Source: Dipylidium caninum
Taxonomy: Eukaryota > Platyhelminthes > Cestoda > Cyclophyllidea > Dipylidiidae
Direction of reading: 5' to 3'
Assembly (NCBI GenBank): GCA_017562135.1
Contig: QEYB01001046.1
Span: 1,798,001-1,862,000, forward strand
Length of the DNA stretch: 64,000 bases
Part shown: positions 1 to 15,400 of the stretch, piece after piece
Position numbering within the stretch: the first letter of the stretch is position 1
Layout of the letters: each line of letters opens with the position of its first letter
Notes under the pieces: generated by a model
The model's input: only the letters and a program-made list of their open reading frames with translations
Databases searched by the model: none
Told to the model about the DNA's origin: nothing
Program-made: the position numbers and the translations under genes

Positions 1-3000
1 AAGGAGTCTGTCGCTCAAATGGCAGCAATTTACTAAGTAAATTGATAGAAGAAAGGAGGAAGAGTTAGGCTCGTCTGTCGTGACCAAAGGGGTTGTAAGT
101 CTACTTCGCTTAGTGAGAGGACTTATCTATGCCTTTCGTTGTACACATCTTTTATTGTGTCAAAAAACACCTCTTCGAGGTCGACGCGAACACGCCGGGT
201 ATGAGTGACGTGATCGGCGATTGTGCCAAGTTGATGTGCTCATCAATCAAGCGCTATGAGCGCCACTGCTCCAGAAATCGCTCGCCTAACGAGAATGGAA
301 GGGCTTGGTAACCCTTGCCAAAGCCTGAATCAGGCGTACGATTCATTTTTCAAGAGCCTGCCAAAACGGTCACTTTTTTAATTCCCGGTTGTTATCAACT
401 CCTCCTCTTATATCCAACACTCAGTCTAAGGAAATTGCCTTTCCTTCCCCCTTCAGGAATGGAACTGGGACCATCCACACTCCACCCCTGACACGATGGC
501 CCCAGGCCACATGTTTCCGCAAAGTAAAGCGTTAAACTGTAACAGCTCCGAGATAGATTCGAAGTGGTTCTGAACCTCCGCAGCAGTGTTTTTCTTATGG
601 GTGCAAATTCCATACTTATCAGATTTTAGGCTGTGTAGAATTGGTTAGGACTACGGTGTAATCGGCGACCACTGTCGGCATCCTGAAGAAGAGTGTATCC
701 CCTTCAGTCAACGACTACTTCTAAGTTAACCTTAATTTTCCTTGACCGGCTCCAATTAACTAACTTCTGCGGTTTCATTGCACTTTATCGGGAGTCCGAC
801 TTCCTCTCTCACTCCTCACACTTTCTCAGACCTTACCAGGAAACCTTCATTCACCATTTAAAGTGCTTGTTTGGGTAGGAAGAAGTAACTTCGCCTGCTC
901 CCAGTTAAGACTCCTTCTAGGAAGCCGCTTAACACCATCGGGACAACGAAGTCGGTAGACCATTTCACTTGCTTTATTTGTGTTGGCCACAGCGGTGTAC
1001 CGCATCAAAATTCGCCTCTTCAGACCTTAATGCGCTTTGGGCCATGACAGCCGACGGGCTGCGAGCAATATCAACGGCGACGGTAAGCATCCAGACGACA
1101 GTGCTGGAGGAATTGAGAAACAACCACGCCGGGAGAGTAACTTTCCACCGACTACTAGATTAGTGGGGAGTTTAGTGAAGTCCTCTAGTCAGAATGCTCT
1201 TCTGCATGTCTCTGTAAGGCCAAGTTTCCAAATTATCGACGGAAGCCACGTCGAGTGTCGTGTACAAATTGGCTTTCACTAAAAAATCACGCTGTTTTCA
1301 TTTGTCTTCTCTTAGTCCACAATTGACCGCCTCGTTAGGCGTGACCTTCCATCGGATGGACTGCGTTATGGCGGGGCTTGCGAGGCGTCAGTGGCGCTAC
1401 ATGTTTGCGCTGTGGCTCGAAAAAATTTGTCACACATGTATGTTGGGGGTCGGTGGGCTGCTAACGGATATGCCATACGGGAAAACGAGTGACACCAAGA
1501 TGCAGTGACTGGGGTTCTCTCAAGACTGAAGGACCCACTTTGTCAAATGCACGTACACTTCTTTGCTACTATAACCCTTTTTGTTCCCTCTCAAGGGAAG
1601 ATGAAGCAGAAGCCGAGACAGAGGCGAAAAGTAGGCGTCACAAACGCCATTCTGACGGGACGACGAAAATCTCCGAGTTCTTCAAGGCGACTACAACTAC
1701 TTCTCGCGCGGGACACCAGATGAAGCACCGACAGCCCTTCTTTGCCTCCATTGGCCTCTCCTCTGTGACAGACTTTTAGAATGGCCTTTTATCCAACGTT
1801 GTCCACTTATACACAGCTTAGTTTTGTGCTCAATTTTTTTGCCTGCTTGAACGGAACTAAAGTGTGAAACCGCCAACTGTGGGAGGTGGAGTAACTTTTG
1901 GGGAGAAGTCGGATCTGTTTCAGTGACGCGCTCTTCACTTCCTTAGTAGCGGACTCGCAGTGTGCGCAAGCATTTTGAGGGTGAGGATCAGTGGCACCCC
2001 CCGTGCCTCCTAAGGCTCCGAGCCACACCGGGCCAACGTTACGGGCCCTTGTTTCCGCGTCGATCGCAACCACAGCCCCAGTTTGACTGAACTTCTGTGT
2101 ACTGGCGTCTGGTTTTTAAGCTGCTGCGGCGATACTGCCGCTCCCCAAGTGAATGCGTCTCTACGAAAGACATGCCATTCCATTTGGTGAATGGACTGCG
2201 AATGATGAGAAAACGGCGATTTATAAAGTCTTGTTTGACTACTTCTGCCTTGCTTCCGATCTCTGGCTCCGGCGTGAACAATGTGGTGCATGGACTTTCT
2301 CTGGTGATTTTCGCTTCTTCTATCGTGATTTGAGCATTTTTTTCGGGCTATTTCAACCTCTTCCATGTGGTCGGTCGCCCTGACTACACCCGCGGTTCCG
2401 ATTTCCCTATCTTGCATTATAGAAACCGATGAATATTCATTCCTGCCGTTGGTTACAAGTCTGCTCTTCTCATTCCGCTTGACTAGGTGGCCTGGAGACA
2501 GTTAAAACTCATTTCGCAACGTGATTGACGGTGGACATGTTGGTGCTTCACAAGCGCACGGCTATACGCAGTAGCGAAGTGAGTCGTGCGTTCACATTGC
2601 AAGAGCAATCGCCTCGAAACGCACTCAGATCGACTCAGAGGTTTAGTAAAGAGGAGACTTCACTAATTGCCGGGAACGGCGCGGTATCGCCAATATGTCT
2701 GCGAGCTTGGGCTGAGAGAAGTCATAACCCCTCTTCGACCTCATCTCATCGCTCCACTTGCGCCCTTTCATGCTCTACTCGGTATTGCAAATTCGAGAGC
2801 GCTTCCGTTGTCTCTTCCTCCTCCGCCAACCGACTTCGCTCCCACTTAAGTGGGGGGAGACGGCCGGTGCCGACTCGCAACTGTTGTGAAAATGGTTGGT
2901 CTAATGGAGCCAACGCCACCGAAATGACATCGAAGTTAGAGCGAGGCGCTGGAGACGGGGCTCGTGGCTCCGTGGCCATGGGGATGACGGCCACGCCTCG

Positions 3001-6000
3001 GCCCCGTCGTTCCCCTCGCCCGGACAGGAGGGCAAGTCCATAATCTGGGCCAGCCGGTGCATCCCTTTTCTCCCCCCCCCCCGCGTCCCGCGCGTCAGCC
3101 GTTGACTAACCGCCTTCCTCCCGCGAGACTTCGCGTGACACCGCACGACAGAGTCTGTCGACTGTCTAATTTAGGCGGCATTTCAGTGAGAGCTCTCCGC
3201 GCCGCTCGTGACTGTTACTCGAAGTGTTGAGCACTCGACGAAGTGCTGCACGCCGAAGCATGCCGCTCGAGGGGAGACGAACGAACACCCGCCAGCGCCT
3301 ATGGGACCTGCCTTTAGCCATTTAAATCTGCTCTTCTCCAAACGATTTCTGAACAAGTGTTCTCACATATCGCAACTTCCATGCGAAATGGCCGAGATGG
3401 AGAAGGCCACTCGACCAAAATGCCTCGTCGCCTAGCCGCTCATCTAATTCATATCTCACCGCTTCACCTCTCACGAGAGTCCTGTCGCTCGCGACTGGGA
3501 AGACGAGGTTTAGCCGGGCGGCACGCCTTAAATGTACGCGTAATTGCCCAGACCTTTTCTCGCTCCTCCATTCTGACGCCGCCATTGTCATCAGGCCACC
3601 CGAGTTGGGGTACGACATCGGTGACCCACGCACAGGCAGCGACGCGACCGAGGGTGGAGCGACATTTTCCCGCCCGACTCATTTTGAACTTCTTCATCTG
3701 GCAGACCTACGCCTTATTGTTGCGCAACCAGTCACATAGACACAGACACTAGACCAGAAATAACGCAGACCTGACACGCTCCATTTCCATACTTGGAAAA
3801 GCGCACTTATTTCCTATCATGCGCCTAATTTACACATGCGAATTTTCCGCCTTCTCGGACACTCATATGCGTCCTTGCGATGACTCTCTCTGTCCTCGGG
3901 TTGGCGTACTGAAGGGCTCTCGGTTATATCGGCGGTGTCGGTGGCACCAGGGACGCCCATTTCGAGACCGCGACTTACGGCGACTGGGTTTGGATTCGAA
4001 GTTTGCTGTTTGGCGGAGAGGAAACACACACCCTCGTCGTGTCAACTTAGACGCGACTCGCGTCTCATGCGTATTCGTGCACACTTGAGAGCGCAGTCGG
4101 CGTCTAGATGGCGATAAGCCGGCTCTCGAGTGCTAGGCGCACGACTGCTGACTGCACCGTCTCGGACTTCACTGTAAACTGTCGCGATCTCCTCAAATTT
4201 TGTTGTGGCCATTGAGTATGCATGAATGGAGGCTTCGCAGGGCTCTCATGCCGGGACAGTGTCCACGTCGTCGATCGACTAATTAACCGATTGGGGAGTT
4301 GCGAAAAATGATGACACGCGACAAATGAAAGAATTTAGTAGTTTTTCCTAACGACATAGCATCATCTTGTGCAATGGCAATATGTGCGTCTGTCGAGCGA
4401 ACGAGTGACCATTTTGTGGGCTGCCTGAAAATACCACTTGGTCTCAGCTGGGACGAGCAAAGTGTGGCAACCCCGTTGAGAGAACCGCGAGGGAGGGGCG
4501 TTGTTTGTGTTCACAATTCTGAGTCCTCAACATTTGCCGCATTTTTCCGCTTCCGCTATAGATAGGTAGGAGTCAAACCTCCTTTCTCAAGTCATGATTT
4601 ACCCGTTTTTCTAACAACCGGGGAGCGGTTTGCGGATGAGACAACCTCGACCCCAAAGTCGGGTAAAAGGCTTGATTTGACGCTCTGTCAAGGAGCGAGA
4701 GCGTCCGTGTTCTCCGTCCACGTTCATTTCTTTTCATCCGAATTACCCCTTTTTGCTAATTTGAGGCGCTATGAAGTGAAGGCATGCCTTAAGTAAGTCC
4801 CCCTCCCTTAACGAATAAATTCACTCCACATGAAGGCGGTGCGAACTTGTAGGCCAGTCTCATAACAGCAAATTTGTTTGGGGCAATGCTTAGAGAGAAC
4901 CGGTTCTCTCCTCGCTCCCGAATGGATGCCTCAGATACACGAGACCGAGAAGGTGAATCACGCTGATGGGAAAAGTGAGACGGGAGTAGGAGTGGCATCC
5001 ACCAATCATCTTATTCGCTCTTTTACCTCGACATTAAGGAGGAGAACGGCAGTTTAGAGGCTATCATGCGCGCCGAAAGTGATTCTGGCAACAGTCTTCG
5101 CCGAGATTAGCGACCCAACAATTTGCTTGTTGCAGAGTGGCGGATATTCATAGGCCCAGGCTTCATTGCTTCTACAAGCATCACCTCTTCCAAAACCCTT
5201 TCCAACCAAATGGTGCACGAAAGTGAGGAGAAATGTGGCGGCGTTAAGAGTTGCAAACATTCTCGGATAGCCCCCTAAACTCCATTTCTGAACATGTCGG
5301 CAAAACATCAAAATAGCCTCACGTTTTGACCTTCGAGGGTGAACAGAATTGACGGCAGAGCAGAGAAGTCGCCACTGGCGCAAATATGGTCTCCTTCTAC
5401 GAAACCGACACAAAGTATCGAAGCAAAAGCTTAATACAGTGTAACCATCGCTTTTTTCTACACAAAAAAGTCTAATAATTAACGGCATCGTGTTTCCTCG
5501 AGGACAGGAGCCGGTGGGACCTCATACGTAGGATGGAATAAAAGGGACTACTAATTGCAATCACATTACACAAATTTTCGCCGACCCACGTGTGGACAGG
5601 GAGGAAGTTACAAAAAAAAAACACTAGTAATGATATAAAAAAAGAGGAAAGGCTGCGGATGTGTTCAGCAAAGGCTCGTCCCACTGTTGGTAGAAACCGC
5701 AGAGGCATCTCCATGGCCAGCGAGAGCGCCTACTTCCGGCGGCGTTGAAGGAGGGAGTTACAAGTATCCGGCAGCTTCTTCAACAGGGGGGTGCTGTTCT
5801 CCGTCCGCATTATCTGCAGGGCCTCACGGAAGCCTTTCTACTCGCGAAAAAGAGGAAACAACACTTGGTTCCCATCATTCGCTATTGCAGCAGATCATTT
5901 TGAATAGATGCTCAAACATTTCTACGCGGGTAAACCGGGGAAGTGAACCCAAAAAATACCGTGAGGCAAAATGCACAGTTATGCACATCCCAATTGCTGA

Positions 6001-7826
6001 ACTACTGCCTAGAATATTATCCAAAAATCCTCTTTTCCTCGAAATTCGCCCCTACGCCGTCGAGGATGATCAGAGAACCTTTCTTTCGGCATTTCAATAT
6101 TTGCAAAGCGTCCTGCTTCTATCAAATCATCTGTCATCTTGGGCATTAGTCAGATTACCTTTCCAGTGTTTTCGATTATCAGGTCTCCCATAAGTTCCCT
6201 CACCTAACACAATTACAATTTCAGCCATCAAGTCAGAGCGGGGATATTGCGCTACCCGAGACGAGGTGGCACCGCCCTCTTTTTGTGCACGAGACTAAGA
6301 TAAGATGAAGTAAAAGTGTGAAGTACCATGTGTATAAAAAGGCTTCAACCTTTTATAAGCAGAACTAATCAAATTATGGAGTGGGTAGGGCTGAGAGGTG
6401 ACATGCAAAAACACTCGAAGACAAAGGCAAGCAAGAAGTTGAGGTAAAAGCGGTCCTCACATTCAAGCAGGTCTTTTAAAACTAAATTAGCACATTCACA
6501 CATTGCCTTGCCGTTGTTTGAGTGAGCTTTTAATTCGCCGGTGTTAGTGACAATAAGGCAAGATTCATGCCGGCACTCTGTCGTGCCCCGACCCTCTACT
6601 CCCACCCAGGTAGAGACGAAATAGAATCAAGTCCGTTTCTACCGCCTCAGATCGAGACAAACCCCTGTTCCTAAGTACACAACAATGAGGCGTCCCAATT
6701 GACGCAAGAAAACTGTTTACACGACGCCAAACTTCTCTTTCCTGCCTCTGAAGTACACCATGAAGAACGCTAGACCACCCGACAATCAACGCGACCACAA
6801 ACTAACCTCGACAAGTCCATTTACCCCACTTAATTATGCATTAGGACATGGTCAAATTCATAGGCTGCAGCTCTGCAAAGAGTGAACTCATTGTGAGAAC
6901 ACATGACTGAGGCACCGAGCAAGACGGGCATAAAGCACCAGGAGACTGAGCACCGAGAACTGGAACAACACCCACCAGGGTGCTTTTTCACTGGCCTTCT
7001 GGCGGAAGATGCCCGTGCAGTCAAAGGCAATTCTGCGACTACGCATCTTTTGCAAAATTTCGATATGGGTTGATGTCGTGGGCCCTCACTTTTGATAAGC
7101 TCAATTTCATTAGATTTCCCATACGGCTCAATGACTGTCAATCAACTCTATAAAAATACGTCTACTATGAAAGGGAAACTGAGACAAAGATATACGCATA
7201 AAAAAACACTCATAAATTCACTTGTGGGCGTGTAAGTAGTTAAAGCGATGAGTCTGCATGTGCACTAGAGATGTCAAGCCTCAAAGCTTCTAGCTCATCC
7301 ACTCTAATTTAAGATCAGGCCTCCCCACCCCATTCATTCTTCTCACTGTGGAAAGTACCCGAGAGAACAGCATGTGGCTGTCAAGAAGCCACCTATGTGC
7401 TTCAAAATAACAAACGACCGAACTATAAGTTGATGAACTCTTCAATACACTCCAACCGAGGTCGGTCGTGACTAGACAGCTTAATTTAACCCTTCCTCTC
7501 AATATCCAAATCACATAAAAAAAGTCTACGACTGGTTCTTAAATTCTTGCTTAGTGTAATCAAATAGCGAAATGGGCAGAAAATCCCAGCAACAAGCGCA
7601 AGTTGTATAATCCTCTAGAAAAAGTAGAATAGGACGTGGTTAGTTCTATGCTATGATAGTGAATATGACTGTAAAGTCGGTGTACTTTTGACTGGTGAAG
7701 AGTGTCCCAGTAACAGAAACATCGTTTCGACCGCGTGCTGCCAAAACGACTTGGGCAATGAATCACCGACCGGTACTGCCTCAAACTACCTCAAAGGAGT
7801 TCCTCGTTGGAGCCTAAAACGAACCT

Positions 7827-7859
7827 CACCACCACCACCACCACCACCACCACCACCAC
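7827..7859. repeat. (CAC)n trinucleotide microsatellite
   Basis: About 33 nt of uninterrupted CAC/ACC repeat can be read directly. It lies in non-coding sequence and overlaps only low-quality open frames that read it as poly-Thr or poly-Val. Confidence 0.95.
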
Positions 7860-8799
7860 TGAGTTAGAATGCAGCGAGGAAATGGAGGGACTCAGCAGGA
7901 ACACTTTGGCCAACAACGACTTCATATGGGAAAATATAAAACACACAAAAGTTAACACTATTTGTGGACAAAGAGGGCAAGTAGAGAAGCAACTGATCAC
8001 CTCGCCTCAACTTGCCAATACACACAGGCCCTAAGAGGGCCGAAATCCACCCTTGCACTACTACCGTTAACAGTAACACGGGAGACCCAGGAGTTTGTGG
8101 CCAAAGGGAAGAAGAAAGAGGTTACGGACAAAATCGCAATGGTAGAGAACAAACATTGCTGCTGTCTTTCATTGTCCCTGCCTCGAGAATACCTTCGTAT
8201 GGCTAATTCCTCCTCGCGAAGAATGAGGAGGAGGAAAAGGAGAAGGAGGGAGTTCACTGCATATTAGATCTATCTAGACAGAAGGCTAATCACACACTAC
8301 CACTTGGCGTTCGTGAAGGCATTAAAACATGAATAGAAGGAAGATGTGCTAGTTGGGAGCACTCACATGGTAGGTTGAATCAAAACCCCGCAAGTAGGTT
8401 TAACTCAAACACAAATCCATATGTAAGACACCTGACTTCACTTAAAACCGATTTCCACAAAATTTCGTATGTAGCTACACGAGATAAAAAAACATTATAT
8501 CACAAAAAAAACATCTCAAGACATCATAAATAAATCGTTGATAATATGGGCGAGCAAAAAACTTCTGAGTCGCAGCTTCAGAGTGTACTTGGAGACGCCG
8601 ACAGAGTAGTCAACACCCAAGACTATTACGGCCTTCACACCACCCTATCCTCTTTCTTCAATAAAGAGCCAAACGTTCTGAAGTTCCGAAAGATGAACAA
8701 TGTGTATAACAGGCGTTATGCATTATTATTGTTATTAGCGCATTTCAGAATAAAGCCTTGGAAATAGTTCGCAATGAATCTCTGATTTGTGTCACGTAA

Positions 8800-8825
8800 T
8801 CAATGAAAGACCTCAATGAAAGACC
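8800..8825. repeat. Perfect 13-nt tandem duplication
   Basis: The 13-mer tcaatgaaagacc is present twice in direct succession (8800-8812 and 8813-8825). It lies downstream of the MAPKAPK gene. No function is evident. Confidence 0.9.
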
Positions 8826-9231
8826 TCAGTCATGTAATCGCGTCCAACTCTTCCATGTATCATCAATTCTGGATTTTGTGTTAATCGGTGGTGGAAAGAA
8901 TCGACACACGCTCACACAAAAGAGGAGTCCTATATTTCGATTTGCATGCGTTAAGTATCAGTGAAAATGCTCATTCACCTATCACGACGCCCATACACCT
9001 GAAACGGTCATCTTCTATACTGCAAAGCGGGTCCTCAACTGGGAGCTAGTTCTTCTTTCGGGCAATGCTCAAACGCCAAGGCAAGTGTTGAGGAGGCCGT
9101 TGAAACGGCAGTCCCTCAGAGACACCTTACTCGCCATTACTTCCCATGATAAACTACCGTATTCACAAAATATCACTTATGAATGGTACGTGTCTGGTGC
9201 CTACCAATAAACTAATGAAAGATCGACTTAC

Positions 9232-10992
<1,761 letters not shown>

Positions 10993-12489
10993 TTTAGGAA
11001 ATGTAGTCTCTGGAAGGGAGATAAACGACCGTACTGTTTGAGGTCGTTAGGTTAAAAGTTAATGGTAATACAGAACAAGACTAATCAAAACGCAAAATAA
11101 TCAAACTATCACGCTAAACTATTCCGTATGGAAATTTTTTGCACCGCTTGTTTAGCAAAAGTTGGAACACAATTAAATAAATGAATGGTGATTCGGTGGA
11201 AATTTGTGCGTCAAATAAGAGAGGAAAGCAGAATCCGCTCCTCAAACGAGTGTGTAGGAAAAATTGGTCTTACGAAATAGACAAATAGTTATAATTCCTG
11301 CACTAGCAATCACAATGTGGTCTAAACTTTCTTTAAATTATTTTACCACATATACTTTCACGTTACTAACTCAAAATATTTGCGTACTCCTTAATGTTAA
11401 AAATGCAAAATCAAACCTAGGGTATTTTAGTAGCTTTGACTTTTTTCAACATTAATAGTTTAGACTTTTAGACTTCTCTGCCTTCCAGCCACCTATCGAT
11501 TATCTTGACTCGGGTACTAAGCCATATACTTCGGAGCACTTAGTCCGTTGTCTGTTACGGGACCTTGAAATCTGTCAAAAATGAATTTGTTCTGTAAATA
11601 GGTACGGGATTTTCTTCAAGCTGTGAAATTCCGTGAAAAGTAGTTGGGTTTAAAGGCGTGGAAACAGCACCTTTACTCAGCCTTTGTAGACATTCGAGAC
11701 AAGCGTTCAAATGTGTACTTGTGATTTCATCATATGGGCAGGTTTGCCAGGTGCAAATACGCGTTTGCTGATATGAACCTGCATGAATTATTTCCTGTCT
11801 TTCACAATTACTTTATGTTCCGTAACTGCAGTCAAGTTTGTAACCTCGTTTTATAATAATTAAAAAATTAATGTTAACAATTATATAAGTGTTCTCATCT
11901 GACCATGCCCAAATAACCACAGTGTCTTGTTAACAGCCTTTGTTTTACCGTTTTGTTGTTACGACAATTAGGTAGTGCATCATGTCCTCCTGAGGATTTC
12001 TTCACGTTTTGATGGGAGTTCTCCGATGTGCAGGTTGGATCCGTATATAATTTGATCTTACTATTGTACTCTTAAAAGTAAATCGTGATGACACGCCTAG
12101 TAGGCCTATGAAATTTTAGCCTGTATGCATGAAATAAGTAGACACATGTTGGCACTAATGTGAAGCTGTATTTGAAACCTTCTGTCATTGGCGGCCCTTC
12201 GTTTACTCGGTTAAAAATAGCAACTTATTTTATTGATCATATATCAACAAGGCTAGCAGTTCTCGCCGCCCCCGTGATTTTGTGAAATAAGATTCTTTTG
12301 CGTACCATTTTTCCTTTTGTAATACCATGGTTTTCTGCCTTTGCTTACGTTTTGTTTGGTCAACGTCTAACACAACGGATTAGACTCTTAATTAGCGCTG
12401 TAATCTGTGTCTAGTGAATTCTATCTCCATCTATTCTGCATTGGGGGATCCATGTTTTTCCAAAACTGCAATGTTATGCTATTTTCTAG
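10993..12489. other. Divergent intergenic region between the kinase and KMT2 genes
   Basis: About 1.5 kb of mostly AT-rich sequence separates the two divergent start codons. It must hold promoters for both genes, or a shared one, plus any 5' UTR introns. A pyrimidine-rich acceptor lies 17 nt from the kinase ATG, and another ends directly at the KMT2 ATG. I see no coding exon. A 63-codon plus-strand frame at 11264-11455 resembles nothing I know. Confidence 0.6.
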
Positions 12490-15400
12490 ATGTCGGTTGA
12501 TCGTAGGGATGTGTTACTGTGGCCCCAGAAAGATGATCTCAACAAGGAGGATTATTTATATGGATCCCACATTTTGTTGGATAGCTCGAACGGGGATATT
12601 ACCTGTAAAACGGAATTGCATACGGGATGTTGGGCTGGGTCTACTCCCGTTAAGGATTCATCGCCCAGCTCTACAGAGCCCACTTCTATGTTGAGTGACA
12701 AAAGTAGCTCCCGTGGGACTGTTGAGACTAAAAACTCTGAGAATACATGTTTTTCCACGGACACTGTCGATACTGAGCACCCAACTAGCGAATGTTCCTT
12801 ACCACCATCGCCGTCGTCCCATATTCCCGCCGAAACGTCCGGTTTAGTCTTATGCTCTGTACAGATTTCGCCAACTGAAATTAGAACGAGGTTGGAACAG
12901 GATGTCTCGAAATCTTCTCGTACTATGGTTCCCTCAACCTCTGTACATGAAAGGGCTTACAGTGAAGAGTTTCCGAATGCATTCGCTGATCAATCGAGTG
13001 AGTACAAGCCTACATGGGCTGCGAATGATCGTCCGCTTTTCTACGGTTCTCACTTCAACTATTGCAGTAGTCCTAGACACAACCGGATCGAATTCTTCAG
13101 CAAGGAGCGGCCACTCTATCACATGCATTTGCCACTTGGATACGACATGGCTTCTGATCGTTATTATCCTGATACCAAGAAGTATCCCGACCAACCTCCC
13201 TCTGATTCCCCAAATCTGCCCAGTAAACCTCCTCCATGTCCGCCCGAAGCGTATTGTCAAACAACGCCTCAAAAGTTTTCAAATTCCTACCAAAGCAGCC
13301 GTCCGGCAAATCCTTATTTTTGGAGAGTGAACAGTCGGCAATCTAGTCTGGTCGCTTTCCCTCATGATTCCCTTGAGGTAAGGAAGCGATTCGTTATTCA
13401 GCAGATGCACCAAAATGTTCGCCAGACTAACTGGCGTCTCTCCGGAACTGTTGGTCGACAATTACATCATCACTTACAAAACCGCCTACAACAAACGCAC
13501 TATTCTTTCTCAGATCCATGTAGTCGTTTTAACTGCCCTCCCCCAGAATCCACTGAGTTACTTGAACGTGTCTCAGTCTACTCCACAGGTGGTGGTAGAT
13601 TTCCAAACTGCGGTTACGCAGATCTGGAGTTAACTCATTTGCGTCAGACCATTTTGTCTCCCCTTACCCTTGGCCCGTCGATGCTCAGCGCTGCTTTACT
13701 CAACCAAAAGAATTTCGACCAACGTTAGAGAGTCCTAAGAAACGTACTACCACGCGAAACTATAAGCGCAAACGGGCACAGTCTAGTAACGGCAATAATG
13801 CTGCTCTGACCAAATCCTCGGCTGAAATCTATGACTCCCTCGCTCTTAGTCGACTTTTATCTATCAATGTCGCCCAGTGTGTTTCTCGGCCAGAACTTGA
13901 AAATCCTATCGACATTTACCCCCCGGAACCTGCCATGAAAAAAAAGAAACTGCCCTGTCATGAAGTACCACCAAATTTGGAATCGACACCACGCACAGGT
14001 ATCCGTTCCCATCGTACTCGCAAGTACGCCTCTCTACCCTTCATTCTTCGTTCTCCAGGTGTCTTAGATTCTCGTGATTTACTTTCCTATCTAAATAATG
14101 ATCAAAAGACCAACCTAGATTCAAATAAAAATCTTCTGAGTAATGCTCTTGCCGCTGCGGTCTCTCGATTGGGTGAGTCGCGGTTGTTGACTGCTCCACC
14201 ATCGCCTCCTACCATCTGTTTGAGTGTGCCTGATCCGTTGAATTTATTCACTGAACGGAAAGAGGAGTCCGTTTCAATCTCAGACATTGTGCTCCTGCCT
14301 CCCAAGCGTCGTCGAATCTCTGGAAGCGTGGTCTCTGAGATGCGAATTAATCAAGAGTTAGACGATTTGAATTCTTATCAATTCCTGAATCCTCGAAGTT
14401 CTTGTTCAGAAAAACGATTAACTATGGATATGATTAGATCTAATGTAACATCCGTACTTGTATGCCAGCAGTGCAAGATGCATATATTATTTTCAAGCGG
14501 TCTTGTGACTGATCCCGCATCCCCTTCCGAAGAAACCTTTTGTAGTGAACTCTGCATGCAAAGGTATAAATCAGTCCCAAAGTTGCGTAGGCCTTCTCTT
14601 ACCGCATTACCAAATACTTATGCTGATTCCTCCATTGCTCCGGTACCGGTGCTACTACGGACTACGTCTTCTAAACTATGCAAAACCACACTTAAAACGT
14701 CTCCTTCGAAGTGTCGACGGTCTCAACCTGAGTTATCTTTGCGTACCTCAACACAGCGCTGGAAAGGCTCGCGCTGGACCATTTTCTCCTCAAGTAAATC
14801 ACCCATCCCCTCTCGTCTTGATATTGTTAGGGCTGCGGCGATACCGAGCTCTGCCTTTGAGCTTTTAAGTACCACACCGCTTCCTAAATGCGTTCTCTGC
14901 AAATGTGGGTCTGGCGAAACTGATGAGTCCGTTGTTGGACGATACTTGAACTATACGTGGGATAAGTGGGTCCATGTCAACTGCATCCTCTGGTGCTATG
15001 GAGTTTACGAGACTGTCGGTGGCTGTTTCATGAATGTTGCTAAAGCACTCGAACAGGCAGAACATCAACTGTGTGAGCATTGTTCGCTGTCCGGCGCTGG
15101 TGTTCCCTGTTTTGCAGGAGATTGTACTTATCACTATCATGTCTATTGTGCGTACAAAAGTGGCTGTTATTTCTATGAAGATAAAAGTATGTTCTGTCCC
15201 AAACACAAAGATCAGGCGCCATCGAGAGGCCGGTTAACGAGCTTTGATGTTAAGCGTCGAGTATACCTCGATAGAGATGAGTATACCCTGGTTGCGGACG
15301 TAATTGGAACTCAATGTCTCACGACCTCAGGCAACCGGCTTTGTTTACGCATTGGCACACTTGTTCTCGACTCTCTTGGACAGCTACTCCCCGACCACCT

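Larger units (their letters stand above)
1..9162. other. Region without a supportable gene
   Basis: I see no exon here that matches a known family. Open frames of 60-170 codons occur on both strands. The longest, at 2525-3043 on the plus strand, is Ser/Arg-rich, starts with TTG and sits in a locally GC-rich stretch, so I do not accept it as coding. The interval contains a run of C at 3072-3082 and a (CAC)n microsatellite at 7827-7859. The C-terminal exon or exons of the MAPKAPK gene may lie somewhere in the last kilobase, but I could not identify them. Confidence 0.5.

Noticed and set aside
1807..2417. Overlapping minus-strand frames of 80-135 codons
   Set aside because: Several frames overlap each other with no family resemblance, no splice pattern and no poly(A) signal.
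2525..3043. 172-codon plus-strand frame
   Set aside because: TTG start, Ser/Arg-rich low-complexity translation in a GC-rich stretch, no domain, competing frames on both strands.
13589..13621. 33-nt GT-AG interval as an alternative KMT2 intron
   Set aside because: Its length is a multiple of three, so it does not bring the two long frames into phase.
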